A DNA stretch of 64,000 nucleotides from Spirosoma radiotolerans (GCF_000974425.1 NZ_CP010429.1:5689501-5753500); one strand, 5' to 3'; shown: positions 44,961 through 54,544, counted from the stretch's first letter. Program-made: numbers and translations. Notes: generated by a model from the sequence alone, not told the origin.

Positions 44961-46060
44961 TTTGGCTTTAGTTCTTCGGCCAGCATCAGACGCGTTTGCG
45001 GCAGGCTATGTGGATATTCATCACGGATAAACGCAATCAGCTGCTCGCGCATGTGGCAACGTAAATCAAAAGCCGATGGCGCATCGGGCGCTGATACCAG
45101 AACACGGATGACGATGCAGGTAGGTTGTGTATCGGTTACCTGCACGGCAAACGTATCGCCAGTCCAGAGGGGATCGTTTTCAGCCAGCTCCCGCGCCTTC
45201 TCCCGAATCTTTTCGACGGGAACGTTATAATCCAGATACAGGAAAATCGTCCCAACAATGGATGCATCGGAGCGGGTCCAGTTTTCAAACGGTGTCTCAA
45301 CAAAATATGTAATGGGTAAAATAAGCCGTCGTCGATCCCAGATGCGAACAATAACGCTGGTGAGGTTGATTTCTTCGATTCGCCCCCATTCTTTTTCAAC
45401 CACCACCGCATCGCCCAACCGAATTTGCTGATTGAAAGCAATTTGAATACCCGCCATCAGGTTGGCCAGCGTTTTCTGGGCGGCAAAACCGATTAATACC
45501 GAGACGACCCCAGCCGACGTCAATACGCTTAGCCCTACTTTCCGACTCCCCTGAAAGGAAATCAACAGCAGTGATGCACTGATAATGACAATACCTGCGG
45601 CCAGCACCCGGCGAAAAAAGCGAACCTGTGTGACGAATTTACGGTGCGATAAATTAACATCCTGCACCGTATCGTATTGCCGGACAAGGAGCAATTCGCC
45701 TACTTTTAGCAGTTGAATGACCAGCCAGGTACTGGTAATGAGAAACAATACTTCTGCCGTTTTATCGGCTACGGGATGCCGACGTATAAACCGCGCCGAT
45801 TGGACATTGGTCGCCAGTAGAAAGAACAGAGAAGGCACAAAAACCCAGAACGCCCACCGCACATACACCTTAAGATAACCCAGCGTTTGAAACGGCCGGC
45901 GCCGAACAATAAATCGGATGACCTGGGTAATAACCAGATCGACCAGCAGGCCCAGCAGTATAGCTATGGTGAGTAGTACCCAACCCGATAAATCGCGGTT
46001 TGGAACATAGCCACACCAGCGGACTATGGCTCGTATCCAGGTATCAAATTGTTGTAGCAT
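44951..46060 (-). CDS. MscS-family mechanosensitive ion channel
   Basis: 369 residues. Four hydrophobic helices (about 25-47, 70-88, 105-125 and 150-172) precede the MscS pore helix and beta domain (LTSAGVVSVLIGFAAQKTLANLMAGIQIAFNQQIRLGDAVVV, about 180-220; EWGRIEEINLTSVIVRIWDRRRLILPITYFVETPFENWTR, about 223-262). A C-terminal alpha/beta domain follows. It releases solutes on osmotic downshock. The ATG at 46060 was chosen over a TTG five codons earlier. It converges on glpK. Confidence 0.93.
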   Translation of the reverse strand: MLQQFDTWIRAIVRWCGYVPNRDLSGWVLLTIAILLGLLVDLVITQVIRFIVRRRPFQTLGYLKVYVRWAFWVFVPSLFFLLATNVQSARFIRRHPVADKTAEVLFLITSTWLVIQLLKVGELLLVRQYDTVQDVNLSHRKFVTQVRFFRRVLAAGIVIISASLLLISFQGSRKVGLSVLTSAGVVSVLIGFAAQKTLANLMAGIQIAFNQQIRLGDAVVVEKEWGRIEEINLTSVIVRIWDRRRLILPITYFVETPFENWTRSDASIVGTIFLYLDYNVPVEKIREKARELAENDPLWTGDTFAVQVTDTQPTCIVIRVLVSAPDAPSAFDLRCHMREQLIAFIRDEYPHSLPQTRLMLAEELKPKEE

Positions 46061-46081
46061 ATCGATTACTGACAAAAGTAA

Positions 46082-46111
46082 GGCCTACAAGGTTGAAAAA
46101 CCTCATAGGCC
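46082..46111 (-). terminator. Hairpin after the DUF1501 gene
   Basis: GGCCTACAAGGTT and AACCTCATAGGCC pair over 13 positions, the two mismatches being G-U compatible, with a 4-nt loop. It ends the five-gene cluster, 32 nt after the stop. Confidence 0.75.
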
Positions 46112-46143
46112 CACTTGTCCAATTACCAAAAACTACCCCGCTA

Positions 46144-47598
46144 CTAGGCCAGCAGTGGCTTAACTACTTGGCCATGTACGTCCGTTAACCGGTACCGGCG
46201 ACCCTGGCTTTTAAAGGTCAGTTTCTCGTGGTCCACGCCCAGAAGGTGCAGAATAGTTGCCTGAAAATCATGAACATGAACAGGATCACGGACGACATTG
46301 TAACCAAAATCATCGGTTTCACCGTATACCATACCTTTTTTGACCCCGGCACCGGCCATCCAGACGGAGAAGGCACGGGGATGATGATCACGGCCGTAGT
46401 TATCGCGGGTAAGTTTTCCCTGTGAGTAGGCGCCACGGCCAAACTCACCGCCCCAGATCACGAGCGTGTCGTCAAGCAAACCGCGCTGCTTGAGGTCCAT
46501 GATCAGGGCCGCCGATGGCTGGTCGACACTCTTTGCCTGCGTCTTAATATCGTTCGGTAAATTGCCGTGCTGATCCCATCCCTGATGGTAGAGTTGCACA
46601 AACTTTACGTCTTTTTCGACCAGCTTACGGGCCAAAAGGCAGTTGGCGGCAAACGTACCGGGTTTACGGCTGTCGGGCCCATACATATCGAAAATATAAT
46701 CGGGTTCTTTCGAAATATCGAGTGTTTCGGGTACCGAAGTCTGCATTCGATAGGCCATTTCGTACTGAGCCATTCGGTTATTGATTTCCGGGTCGAGCAC
46801 GTGCTTATATTGCTCCTGATGCAGTTTGGTCAGGTAATCGAGCATTCGCCGACGGCTGGTTTTGTCGACACCCGGCGGATTATTGAGGTAATAGACTGGA
46901 TCTGGCCCCGACCGAAATACCACCCCCTGATGCACGGATGGCAGAAACCCATTGCTCCAGAGCTTGGCATACAACGGCTGATCGCCATCGCGTCCTTTGG
47001 AAAGGAGCACCACAAAAGCAGGCAGATTCTGATTATCGGAACCTAGACCGTAGCTGATCCACGAGCCAAAACTGGGTCGTCCGGCCTGTTGGCTTCCTGT
47101 TTGGAAGAAGGTGACGGCTGGATCATGATTGATGGCCTCGGTATGCAGGGAGCGAACAAACGTTAGGTCACCAGCAATGCGGGCTGTATGCGGCAACAAT
47201 TCACTAAGCCACATCTGGCCAGGTCCATACTGCGCAAATTTATATTTCGACGCAGCCAGCGGAAAACGGCTCTGTCCCGCACTCATGCCCGTCAGGCGTT
47301 GACCATTGCGTACGGAAGCGGGTAAATCCTGCCCCCACATGGTTTCGAGTTTCGGCTTGTAATCGAACAACTCCAATTGCGAAGGTGCTCCACTTTGAAA
47401 TAGGTAAATAACCCGCTTCACTTTCGGAGGGAAGTGCGGCTTACCCACGGCGGGGTTCTCTCCGGGCGCGGACGAACCACCAAACAGCTTTGTTGGATTG
47501 AGCAGCGAGGCTAACGCAATAGCGCCCAGCCCCGCACTGGATTGCCCCAGAAACGTCCGGCGGCTGAATTGGTCATGTATTTCATCCTGAATATCCAT
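46144..47598 (-). CDS. DUF1501 (sulfatase-like fold) Tat-exported protein
   Basis: 484 residues. A twin-arginine signal (FSRRTFLGQSSAGLGAIALA, from about residue 11) predicts folded export to the periplasm. The body has the DUF1501 patterns FLFQSGAPSQLELFDYKP-like (here YLFQSGAPSQLELFDYK), VKFVQLYHQGWDQHGNLP, VIWGGEFGRG and NYGRDHHPRAFSVWMAGAGVKKG. DUF1501 proteins have an alkaline-phosphatase/sulfatase-like fold but no proven activity. It lies 11 nt downstream of the PSCyt1/DUF1549/DUF1553 gene, the standard partner in Planctomycetes and Bacteroidota. Confidence 0.93.
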   Translation of the reverse strand: MDIQDEIHDQFSRRTFLGQSSAGLGAIALASLLNPTKLFGGSSAPGENPAVGKPHFPPKVKRVIYLFQSGAPSQLELFDYKPKLETMWGQDLPASVRNGQRLTGMSAGQSRFPLAASKYKFAQYGPGQMWLSELLPHTARIAGDLTFVRSLHTEAINHDPAVTFFQTGSQQAGRPSFGSWISYGLGSDNQNLPAFVVLLSKGRDGDQPLYAKLWSNGFLPSVHQGVVFRSGPDPVYYLNNPPGVDKTSRRRMLDYLTKLHQEQYKHVLDPEINNRMAQYEMAYRMQTSVPETLDISKEPDYIFDMYGPDSRKPGTFAANCLLARKLVEKDVKFVQLYHQGWDQHGNLPNDIKTQAKSVDQPSAALIMDLKQRGLLDDTLVIWGGEFGRGAYSQGKLTRDNYGRDHHPRAFSVWMAGAGVKKGMVYGETDDFGYNVVRDPVHVHDFQATILHLLGVDHEKLTFKSQGRRYRLTDVHGQVVKPLLA

Positions 47599-47609
47599 TG
47601 TCCTCTGCC

Positions 47610-50600
47610 CTATCGTTTAATGATCGCTTCGTCGAAATTCATGATCGTGCTGGCTACTACGGTCCAGGCAGCTAACTCAGCCCGGTTTATATGCTTATCG
47701 ACAGGGTATTCACCCACCGACAGGAGTTCGTTTGCCCGTTTGGGATTCTTTTTAAAGTCAGCCAGTTCTTCGGTATAGAGTTGGTTCACCAGCGTTAATT
47801 CTTCGGGCCGCGCCGGACGGCTGACAACCGCTTTAAAGACAGCCGTAATACCCGCCGAAGCATTGGTGACTGGCAGTAGATGTTGCGCCAGCACTCGGGC
47901 AGCTTCCACAAACTGTGGGTCATTCAGGGTAACCAGTGCCTGGAGGGGCGTACTGGTTTTCTGCCGTTTCACCACACAGGTATGCCGTTCGGCCGCATCG
48001 AAATTTAACATCATCGGCGCGGGCGATGAGCGTTTCCAGATCGTGTACATGGAACGGCGGTAGAGGCTATCGCCTTGACTTTGAACATACTTTACGGCAT
48101 TTCGTGTAGCTAAAGCCTCCCAGATGCCTGCCGGTTGGTAAGGCCGCACACTTGGACCACCAACACGCTGGGTGAGCAATCCGCTGGCTGCGAGGGCGTT
48201 GTCGCGCACTTGCTCGGCCGACATTCGATAGCTTGGTCCACGGGTCAGGAATGTATTATCCGGATCGATTTCCCGTACGTTCTCAGGCACGCTCGATGCC
48301 TGGCGATAGGTGGCCGACATAACGATCATCTTATGCATGGCTTTCGTATTCCATTGCCCGCCCGATTTTAGGTCGCCCATGTTGCGGAATTTTATGGCTA
48401 GGTAATCAAGCAATTCCGGGTGGCTTGGCAAAGCGCCCTGATTTCCAAAGTCATCGCTATTTTTGGCGAGTCCCTGTCCAAAATACTGTTGCCACATCCG
48501 GTTCACCATTACCCGACTGAACAGCGGATTTTCGGGCGCCAGTAACCACTTAGCCAGACCAAGCCGATTTTTGGGCATACCCTCAGGCAAGGGATTGAGG
48601 CTGTGCAAAACAGCCGGCGTAACAACTTCGCCGGGAGCATCGTAAGCACCCCGCTTCAGGAGGTGAGTTTCGCGCGGCACTGACCGCTCCTGCATAACCA
48701 TTACCTGATCGGAGTTGGTATAGAGCTTGATTTGCTCACCCCGCAGTTCCATGGCTTTGGCGTAGGCATCGTGGTAAGCGGGGTCCTGCGTCCTGACGTA
48801 ATAGGTGTATAATCCGGTTCGCTGGGCAGGGGTCCGGTTCGCAACGGGTGTCTGTAGAGCCGCCCGGAGCGCATCGGGTTGACCAGCCAGACCGGGCATT
48901 TCCAGGGGTGTCAGGCAACGATTATAAATCCGAAGTTCATCGACCGCAAAATCTTTATAGAAATAATCATGCATCCGGCCTACGTAAAAGTTGTGCTGCG
49001 CCCAGTGCGTTCGATCTTTACCAAACACCATACTGTGCATCAGGTTATCGGTAATCACCTTTGTCCGAATGGGCCGCCCGTTCAGATACAATGCGATGCC
49101 TTTTGCCTGGCCCGTTCCATCGTAGGCAAAGGCAACCTGGAACCACTGATGCACCGGCACTTTATCGACGGATTCAATGTCAATGGCATTGGCGGGCCAT
49201 ACATGGTTAAAGGTTAGTTTCAACCGCCCATCCCCCAATAAATCGAGCTGGTAGCCGCGCTGGCCATCCATCGGGCCGGTCGTGCGCCCCATAAGCGTCA
49301 ACGCCATGTTTGGCTTCGCCAAATTAAACCAGCTGCTGATAGTGAATGGCTCATTCTGCTCGAAGGCTCCGAAGTTGCCAGGCAACTCAATAAAGCTGTC
49401 ACCAGCCAGGTAGCGTGCTTTGCCAAAACGGCCAGGCACCGCATACGGCACTTTGTCGGGATCGCCCCCCAACCGGGCGGGCAACGTGTCATTCACCGTA
49501 TTAGCGAAGGCATTACGCGGGTCTTTCCAGAGATCCTCCTTCGTTTTACGTTTAACCGGTTCTTTCTTTTCAGGCTTCTTATCGTTGGACTTGCCAAGTT
49601 TAGCGATGCCTTCTTTTTTACGGTTAGCTTCCTCAGCTACTTTTTTCTTTTCGTCTTCCCGTTTGCGCTCCTCGTTTTTTGCTTTCACGTAAGCGCCGAT
49701 ATCAGCCCGGTCGGCTTCATCGAATGTGTAGTGCGCCAGTAGCCCGGAGTCAATTGACGTTACAGTAGGATTTTTGGCTAGCCACTGCCCAAACCGTTGC
49801 TGGTAATCGGGACGATTAGGATTGAGTTGCTGCTGAATAGGCGTCAATTGTTCGCGAATGAAGCGGAGTTTGGCTTCTGTTTCGGGTTTCGTCAGCGTGA
49901 TGGTCGGCGCAGCTTCCCCGTTGTAAGGAATCTGGCCCCGATCGTTATTGCTGTTGAAAAAGGCAAAAAGTGAGTAATAATCCTTTTGGCTAATCGGGTC
50001 GTATTTATGATCGTGGCAGCGGGCACACTCAACCGTCAGGCCCAACATGGCTTTTCCAAACGTGTTGGTCCGGTCGGCAACATACTCGGTCCGGTATTCT
50101 TCGTCCACAATGCCACCTTCCTGACTTTGCTGGTGATTGCGATTAAAAGCCGTGGCAATAAGTTTATCGCGTTTATCTTTCGATGTGGCCAGATTGGGCA
50201 ACAGATCCCCGGCCAACTGCCAGGTAATGAACCGATCGAAAGACAGGTTCCGGTTATACGCCCGAATAACCCAGTCACGGTAGGGCCACATGGTGCGCAG
50301 GCCATCGTCCTGGTAGCCATCAGTATCCGCATAACGAGCCACATCGAGCCATTCAACGGCTTGCCGCTCCCCATAATGCGGACTACTCAGGAGCCGGTTC
50401 ACCACTTTTTCGTAGGCGTTTGGCGATTTATCGGCCAGGAATGCATCCACCTCAGCGGGCGTTGGTGGCAGGCCCGTCAGATCAAGGCTCACCCGGCGGA
50501 GCAGTGTAGTTTTATCGGCTTCGGGAGCGTGCCCTAATTTTTTGGCTTCCTGTTTCGCCAGAATAAACCGGTCAATATCGTTGATGGCCCACTTTTCGTC

Positions 50601-51086
50601 GGTCACCTTCGGAATCTTGGGCGTGACTGGTGCAATAAGCGACCAGTGTTCTTTATACTCCGCGCCCTGCTCAACCCAGCGGATCAGTATCGCCTTCTCT
50701 TCGGCGGTTAGGGTAAGATTTGATTTAGGAGTCGGCATCATCTCCTCGGGATCAGTGCTGATGATGCGGCTAACCAGTTCACTCTTGGCTAAATTGCCGG
50801 GAACAATCGCTTTATGGCCACTTTTTGCCAATGCTTGATAGGCGCCTTCGGGCGTATCTAGCCGCAGACCTGCCTGTTGCTTAGCTTTATCCGGCCCATG
50901 ACAGGCAAAACAGCGGTCGGACAGAATGGGCTTTACATGTAAGTTATAATCAACTTTTTCGGGCAGGCTTGCTTCAACCGCAACAACATCAGCCGGTTTT
51001 TCAACGGAACTATGACAGGCTGTTAACCAAATAGACGCACCGAAAAGGCTCACCGTTGCGCTGAGAAGAACGTATCGAACTTGCAT
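47610..51086 (-). CDS. PSCyt1-DUF1549-LamG-DUF1553 cytochrome lipoprotein
   Basis: 1158 residues. A lipoprotein-type signal (ASIWLTAC) is followed by a cytochrome domain with heme motif CFACH (about residue 58). A DUF1549 domain (about 165-375) contains a second CxxCH, CARCH. A LamG/concanavalin-like domain (about 450-730) is interrupted near its start by a Lys/Glu-rich insert of about 55 residues (about 465-520). A DUF1553 domain closes the protein (about 810-1095). This is the planctomycete-type layout, thought to act in oxidative or hydrolytic processing of complex glycans; no activity is proven. It precedes the DUF1501 gene by 11 nt. ATG 51086 was chosen over 51104. Confidence 0.93.
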   Translation of the reverse strand: MQVRYVLLSATVSLFGASIWLTACHSSVEKPADVVAVEASLPEKVDYNLHVKPILSDRCFACHGPDKAKQQAGLRLDTPEGAYQALAKSGHKAIVPGNLAKSELVSRIISTDPEEMMPTPKSNLTLTAEEKAILIRWVEQGAEYKEHWSLIAPVTPKIPKVTDEKWAINDIDRFILAKQEAKKLGHAPEADKTTLLRRVSLDLTGLPPTPAEVDAFLADKSPNAYEKVVNRLLSSPHYGERQAVEWLDVARYADTDGYQDDGLRTMWPYRDWVIRAYNRNLSFDRFITWQLAGDLLPNLATSKDKRDKLIATAFNRNHQQSQEGGIVDEEYRTEYVADRTNTFGKAMLGLTVECARCHDHKYDPISQKDYYSLFAFFNSNNDRGQIPYNGEAAPTITLTKPETEAKLRFIREQLTPIQQQLNPNRPDYQQRFGQWLAKNPTVTSIDSGLLAHYTFDEADRADIGAYVKAKNEERKREDEKKKVAEEANRKKEGIAKLGKSNDKKPEKKEPVKRKTKEDLWKDPRNAFANTVNDTLPARLGGDPDKVPYAVPGRFGKARYLAGDSFIELPGNFGAFEQNEPFTISSWFNLAKPNMALTLMGRTTGPMDGQRGYQLDLLGDGRLKLTFNHVWPANAIDIESVDKVPVHQWFQVAFAYDGTGQAKGIALYLNGRPIRTKVITDNLMHSMVFGKDRTHWAQHNFYVGRMHDYFYKDFAVDELRIYNRCLTPLEMPGLAGQPDALRAALQTPVANRTPAQRTGLYTYYVRTQDPAYHDAYAKAMELRGEQIKLYTNSDQVMVMQERSVPRETHLLKRGAYDAPGEVVTPAVLHSLNPLPEGMPKNRLGLAKWLLAPENPLFSRVMVNRMWQQYFGQGLAKNSDDFGNQGALPSHPELLDYLAIKFRNMGDLKSGGQWNTKAMHKMIVMSATYRQASSVPENVREIDPDNTFLTRGPSYRMSAEQVRDNALAASGLLTQRVGGPSVRPYQPAGIWEALATRNAVKYVQSQGDSLYRRSMYTIWKRSSPAPMMLNFDAAERHTCVVKRQKTSTPLQALVTLNDPQFVEAARVLAQHLLPVTNASAGITAVFKAVVSRPARPEELTLVNQLYTEELADFKKNPKRANELLSVGEYPVDKHINRAELAAWTVVASTIMNFDEAIIKR

Positions 51087-51137
51087 GTCTGACCAGGCGC
51101 GCATACCAACGATTGGCTTGATGGTGAAACGGATTCA

Positions 51138-51145
51138 CAAAAATA
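51138..51145 (-). promoter_or_regulatory. -7 element TATTTTTG upstream of the DUF1553 gene
   Basis: A TAnnTTTG match on the minus strand 52 nt before the DUF1553-protein ATG, in a 276-nt AT-rich gap. It suggests a separate promoter for this gene and DUF1501. Confidence 0.5.
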
Positions 51146-51362
51146 ACCTCGGGGAATATAGAAAAATCGTACTATCTTATCTTGTTGATAGACTATTTTG
51201 CTGTTAAATGAGTTGCTCTTTACCGGCGATATAGGGGTTCTCTGTAAACAGCGAGAAGAGCAAATTGAGTTCTTGTAGGATAAAATTTAATTTTAATATA
51301 ATTTTTACCAGTATACTTTGAAGAATCGTATTTACTATTCGTCTAAAAACTGTTTGAGCGCT

Positions 51363-51842
51363 TTACTCAACTGCTCTGAGGATACAGGGGACATTATTGT
51401 CTTCATGAGTCAGTGTATAATTAACTAATAGTGCCATCTTTTGAAATCGGTTATAGTAGCGGCTATTCCCAGCTACTGGCACAAACCCGTCGTAAACAGC
51501 GTCATGAGTTAAGTCCCCAATTGTTGATCGCCTTTCGTCCCAGGCGATCTCACTAACAAGCCCATCATTTTTGCGAATCCGGATAAGAATTTGGGTACTA
51601 TCGCTCTCTTTTTTATACTCGTAGATCGTGCTTTCGGGTCTCTCTTTGTTCGAAGCGAGTTTAAACCGCTTCATGCTGAGCATACTCTCAACCGTTGTCT
51701 TGTGCCTCAACAGCAATCCTTTCAATTCCTGGTAGTCAAGCACTTGCCTGGTTATGGCAGGTTGAGCATCTGTGCTATAGAACGAGGTTAGTAGGCTAAA
51801 GCAAACCGTGAAAAGTATGAATTTGACGAGTTCAGATTTCAT
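51363..51842 (-). CDS. Secreted protein of unknown function
   Basis: 159 residues. A signal peptide (MKSELVKFILFTVCFSLLTSFYSTDAQ) is followed by a small mixed alpha/beta domain with no motif that I recognise (LDYQELKGLLLRHKTTVESML, YEYKKESDSTQILIRIRKNDGLVSEIAWDER). The domain style suggests a periplasmic or lipid-facing small protein. ATG at 51842 was chosen because it begins the signal peptide; the frame opens as far as 51914. It sits between the LRR/cytochrome gene and the DUF1553 gene on the same strand, and may belong to the cluster or be a later insertion. Confidence 0.7.
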   Translation of the reverse strand: MKSELVKFILFTVCFSLLTSFYSTDAQPAITRQVLDYQELKGLLLRHKTTVESMLSMKRFKLASNKERPESTIYEYKKESDSTQILIRIRKNDGLVSEIAWDERRSTIGDLTHDAVYDGFVPVAGNSRYYNRFQKMALLVNYTLTHEDNNVPCILRAVE

Positions 51843-51924
51843 AATCCTGGATGTTGTATCGGTGGATTGCCCGTTGCAGAAGTCAATATCTGGAAAATAT
51901 GGTTCGTTTACCAAAAGCGTTCAA

Positions 51925-53457
51925 CTAGTTCTTTTTCGGCTCACTCCCTTTCGATTCGGATGGGGCCACTTTTGCAAATTCGGCAATAGCCTGTTCATTG
52001 ATTCCACCAACGACTTCTAGTTTGGGTAAAGCCGTTTTCAAGCTGGCAATGCCTTGTTCGGTCACTTTAGTTTGCCAGAGATAAATCGTTTTAAGATTTT
52101 TTAGCCCGGCCAGTTCGACTAATCCAGCGTCGGTAATAGCGGTGCCATACAGGTTCAAATACTCCAGATTGGCTAGCTGCTTTAGTTGTTTCAGGCCCGC
52201 GTCGGTCACCTTTGTTTCTTCCAGATGGAGCTTTTGTAAATTCTTCAATTTGGCAATCGATGCCAGGGCCGCATCCGAAATTTCGGTATCACCCAGCTTG
52301 AGCCACACAATTTGATTGCTCAGTTTTGGCAACGCAGCAGCCTGAGCATCGTTGAACGTACGGGCGTTTACGGCACTGACTTCCAGTTGGTTTTGCTCTT
52401 TTGACAGGGGTAATACTAGCAAATTTAGCTTTTTCAGCTCCTCGACAACCTTGGGATCAGCGGCTGGTACTTTCATGGTCAGCACTGGCGACTCGGGAGC
52501 AGGCCCCGAGGCAACCTGTGTTCCTCCAACTTCGAGCGGCCCACCACCGGCCAAAGACGCCAGCACCGGCCGGATAGCCTCATTTACAGTAAGATCAGCT
52601 ACTTTTTTGTCGAAGGGCGCTCCCTGATCAATCCACCAGGTCAGCAACGCAATATCGCTCTCCTTTAACTGGGTTTTACCTTTAGGAGGCATATGATGAT
52701 CATCATCCTCAGGCAACAGACAAACCTTTACCAACTCGCTCGTCTTACTCTTGCCCGCCACAAACACCGGCCCGTCTTCATACCCTTTCTTGATCATTTC
52801 GGGCGTATCCAGCCGCAATCCAGCTTTTGCTTTTCCTGCGTTATGGCATTGTACGCACCGACTGTGCAGAATAGGGTTCACGATTTGCTGATAAACCATT
52901 GCCTGATTGACATCCGTAATGGGCTGAAATGTCATCTCTTTCTGCTTGGGTTGTACACCAGCCAAGGTTCGCATGGTTTCCGGCATGTACTGGGTTAAGT
53001 AGTCTTCACCATGCGTCAGATTGCCCCCTAAATGCCCGGCGGCCAGCAGCAACAGCAACGATACGCCCAGCGCAGGCAGATACATGAGGGAGGCAAAGGG
53101 CACAATACGACCCAGATTTTCGGACTTTACGGCCCAAGCCAGCCAGGCAAACACCGCCACACCAATGCCTTCCCACATGTGGTTGTTCAGCGTTTCGACT
53201 TCGTAGCCACCCCCTAACGACAACATATAGCCAAACACACAGGCCAGGGTCGCACTCACTGCCGAGCAGAACAGAATTAACGTGATCGTATGCGGACTGA
53301 CGGAGTTGTGCCGGATTAGTCGGTCCAGTTCAAGTAGACCGGCAATGAGCAAAAAGCCGATAGGCAGGTGAACGATGAGGGGGTGAAAATGTCCCCAGAA
53401 CAACACCCAATCGGCGGGGGACGACGGCTTAGCTTGCAATAAAATTAATTCATGCAT
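51925..53457 (-). CDS. DUF2231-like membrane/cytochrome c/leucine-rich-repeat protein
   Basis: 510 residues. Four membrane helices (about 15-150) contain the DUF2231-type pattern HFHPLIVHLPIGFLLIAGLLEL. A PSCyt1-like cytochrome domain follows with heme motif CVQCH (about residue 199) and the MPPKGKTQL segment. The C-terminal third (about 355-490) is a leucine-rich repeat array with the repeated pattern LKNLQKLHLEETKVTDAGL. Proteins joining these three parts occur in Bacteroidota and Planctomycetes near DUF1501/DUF1553 genes. It probably passes electrons from periplasmic cytochromes to the membrane, while the LRR part binds a partner; both are inference. 16 nt downstream of the propeller gene. 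Confidence 0.9.
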   Translation of the reverse strand: MHELILLQAKPSSPADWVLFWGHFHPLIVHLPIGFLLIAGLLELDRLIRHNSVSPHTITLILFCSAVSATLACVFGYMLSLGGGYEVETLNNHMWEGIGVAVFAWLAWAVKSENLGRIVPFASLMYLPALGVSLLLLLAAGHLGGNLTHGEDYLTQYMPETMRTLAGVQPKQKEMTFQPITDVNQAMVYQQIVNPILHSRCVQCHNAGKAKAGLRLDTPEMIKKGYEDGPVFVAGKSKTSELVKVCLLPEDDDHHMPPKGKTQLKESDIALLTWWIDQGAPFDKKVADLTVNEAIRPVLASLAGGGPLEVGGTQVASGPAPESPVLTMKVPAADPKVVEELKKLNLLVLPLSKEQNQLEVSAVNARTFNDAQAAALPKLSNQIVWLKLGDTEISDAALASIAKLKNLQKLHLEETKVTDAGLKQLKQLANLEYLNLYGTAITDAGLVELAGLKNLKTIYLWQTKVTEQGIASLKTALPKLEVVGGINEQAIAEFAKVAPSESKGSEPKKN

Positions 53458-53473
53458 AAGTCAGGCCAATCTA

Positions 53474-54544
53474 TCAGGCAACACGCGCTAGTTTAATGGG
53501 ATATGTTTTTTTAGACGCCCACTGAGCCACATAAACGCTGTCGTCTTCGTCCACCAATACATCATGTGGGTGTAGAAAAGGTGAGTTTTTAAGGTCTTTA
53601 CGCTGCTCGGCAAGTTTATTATCCTGGTAGATCGGTGCAGAGCCGCCGGGAGTTGAAATCACCCGATCATTTTTGTCCAGAATCTGAATGTAGCCCGAGT
53701 CAGGGTAGGCATCGGAAGTGCTCCGAAACACAGCCCCGTAAATATTGTCGCCATGAATCACCGGTCGGCAGATATACGAACCCGGCAAAGCAATGGTCGA
53801 CACGTATTTGCCATCGAGTGTAAACCGTTTCAGCGCGTTGTGTCGACGGTCGGTAATGAGCAGGGTCGGATTGGCCGCTACCCGACGGTCGACAACAATA
53901 CCGTGGCAGCAATCGAATGTATCGTTTCCTTCGCCTTTGCCGCCCCAGTACCGAATAATCTTACCCGTTTTATCGTATTGGGTCACGTAGTTCAAACCGT
54001 ACCCGTCTACCACATAAATATCTCCATTAGCCGGATTAATAGCTGTTTCGGTCGGTTTATACTGAGATGGATAGTCGTATTTGCCGGTTTCTTTCGGATA
54101 GTCCAGCTTCATTAACTCACGCCCTTTCAGATCGGTTTTTATAACCTGATGCCGGTCGGTATCACAAATGAGCAGGTACTGATCATTTCCTTCGCCACCC
54201 AAGGTCAGCCCATGTCCGCCCGGATAACTATGCCCCCAGGTTTCGAGTAGCTTGCCCGATTTGTCGTAGATAAGAATATTGTTTTTCGTCTCATTGGTCA
54301 ACAGGATAATGCGCCCTTTGGCATCCTGTACCATTTCGTGGCAATCATTGACGGGATTCTTGCCCGCATCCAATACGCCCCAACCTGGCACGACCCGATA
54401 CTGGAAGCCGTTATGGCCGATCACTGTTGGCTCAGGATTATAGATGCCTGATTTAGCCGACAGCAGTGTCGGAACGGCCATACTTGTTGCTCCTACGAGC
54501 GCAGTTTGTTTAATAAATAGCCGACGGGATACGGGAGGTGCCAT
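53474..54544 (-). CDS. Tat-exported NHL/six-bladed beta-propeller protein
   Basis: 356 residues. A twin-arginine signal (VSRRLFIKQTALVGATSMAVP) is followed by a beta-propeller of NHL type, seen as repeated blades (IYDKSGKLLETWG, GDIYVVDGYG, VTQYDKTGKIIRYWGG, HPHDVLVDEDDSVYVAQWA). Such propellers act as lyases or as binding platforms; which one is not decidable here. ATG at 54544 was chosen over 54643 because it begins the Tat signal. It is first in the five-gene cluster and shares the Tat route with the DUF1501 protein. Confidence 0.87.
   Translation of the reverse strand: MAPPVSRRLFIKQTALVGATSMAVPTLLSAKSGIYNPEPTVIGHNGFQYRVVPGWGVLDAGKNPVNDCHEMVQDAKGRIILLTNETKNNILIYDKSGKLLETWGHSYPGGHGLTLGGEGNDQYLLICDTDRHQVIKTDLKGRELMKLDYPKETGKYDYPSQYKPTETAINPANGDIYVVDGYGLNYVTQYDKTGKIIRYWGGKGEGNDTFDCCHGIVVDRRVAANPTLLITDRRHNALKRFTLDGKYVSTIALPGSYICRPVIHGDNIYGAVFRSTSDAYPDSGYIQILDKNDRVISTPGGSAPIYQDNKLAEQRKDLKNSPFLHPHDVLVDEDDSVYVAQWASKKTYPIKLARVA

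Noticed and set aside
49986-50537. 183-residue open frame antisense to the DUF1553 gene
   Set aside because: It lies wholly inside a clearly coding minus-strand gene and shows no domain; it reflects the codon bias of the real gene.
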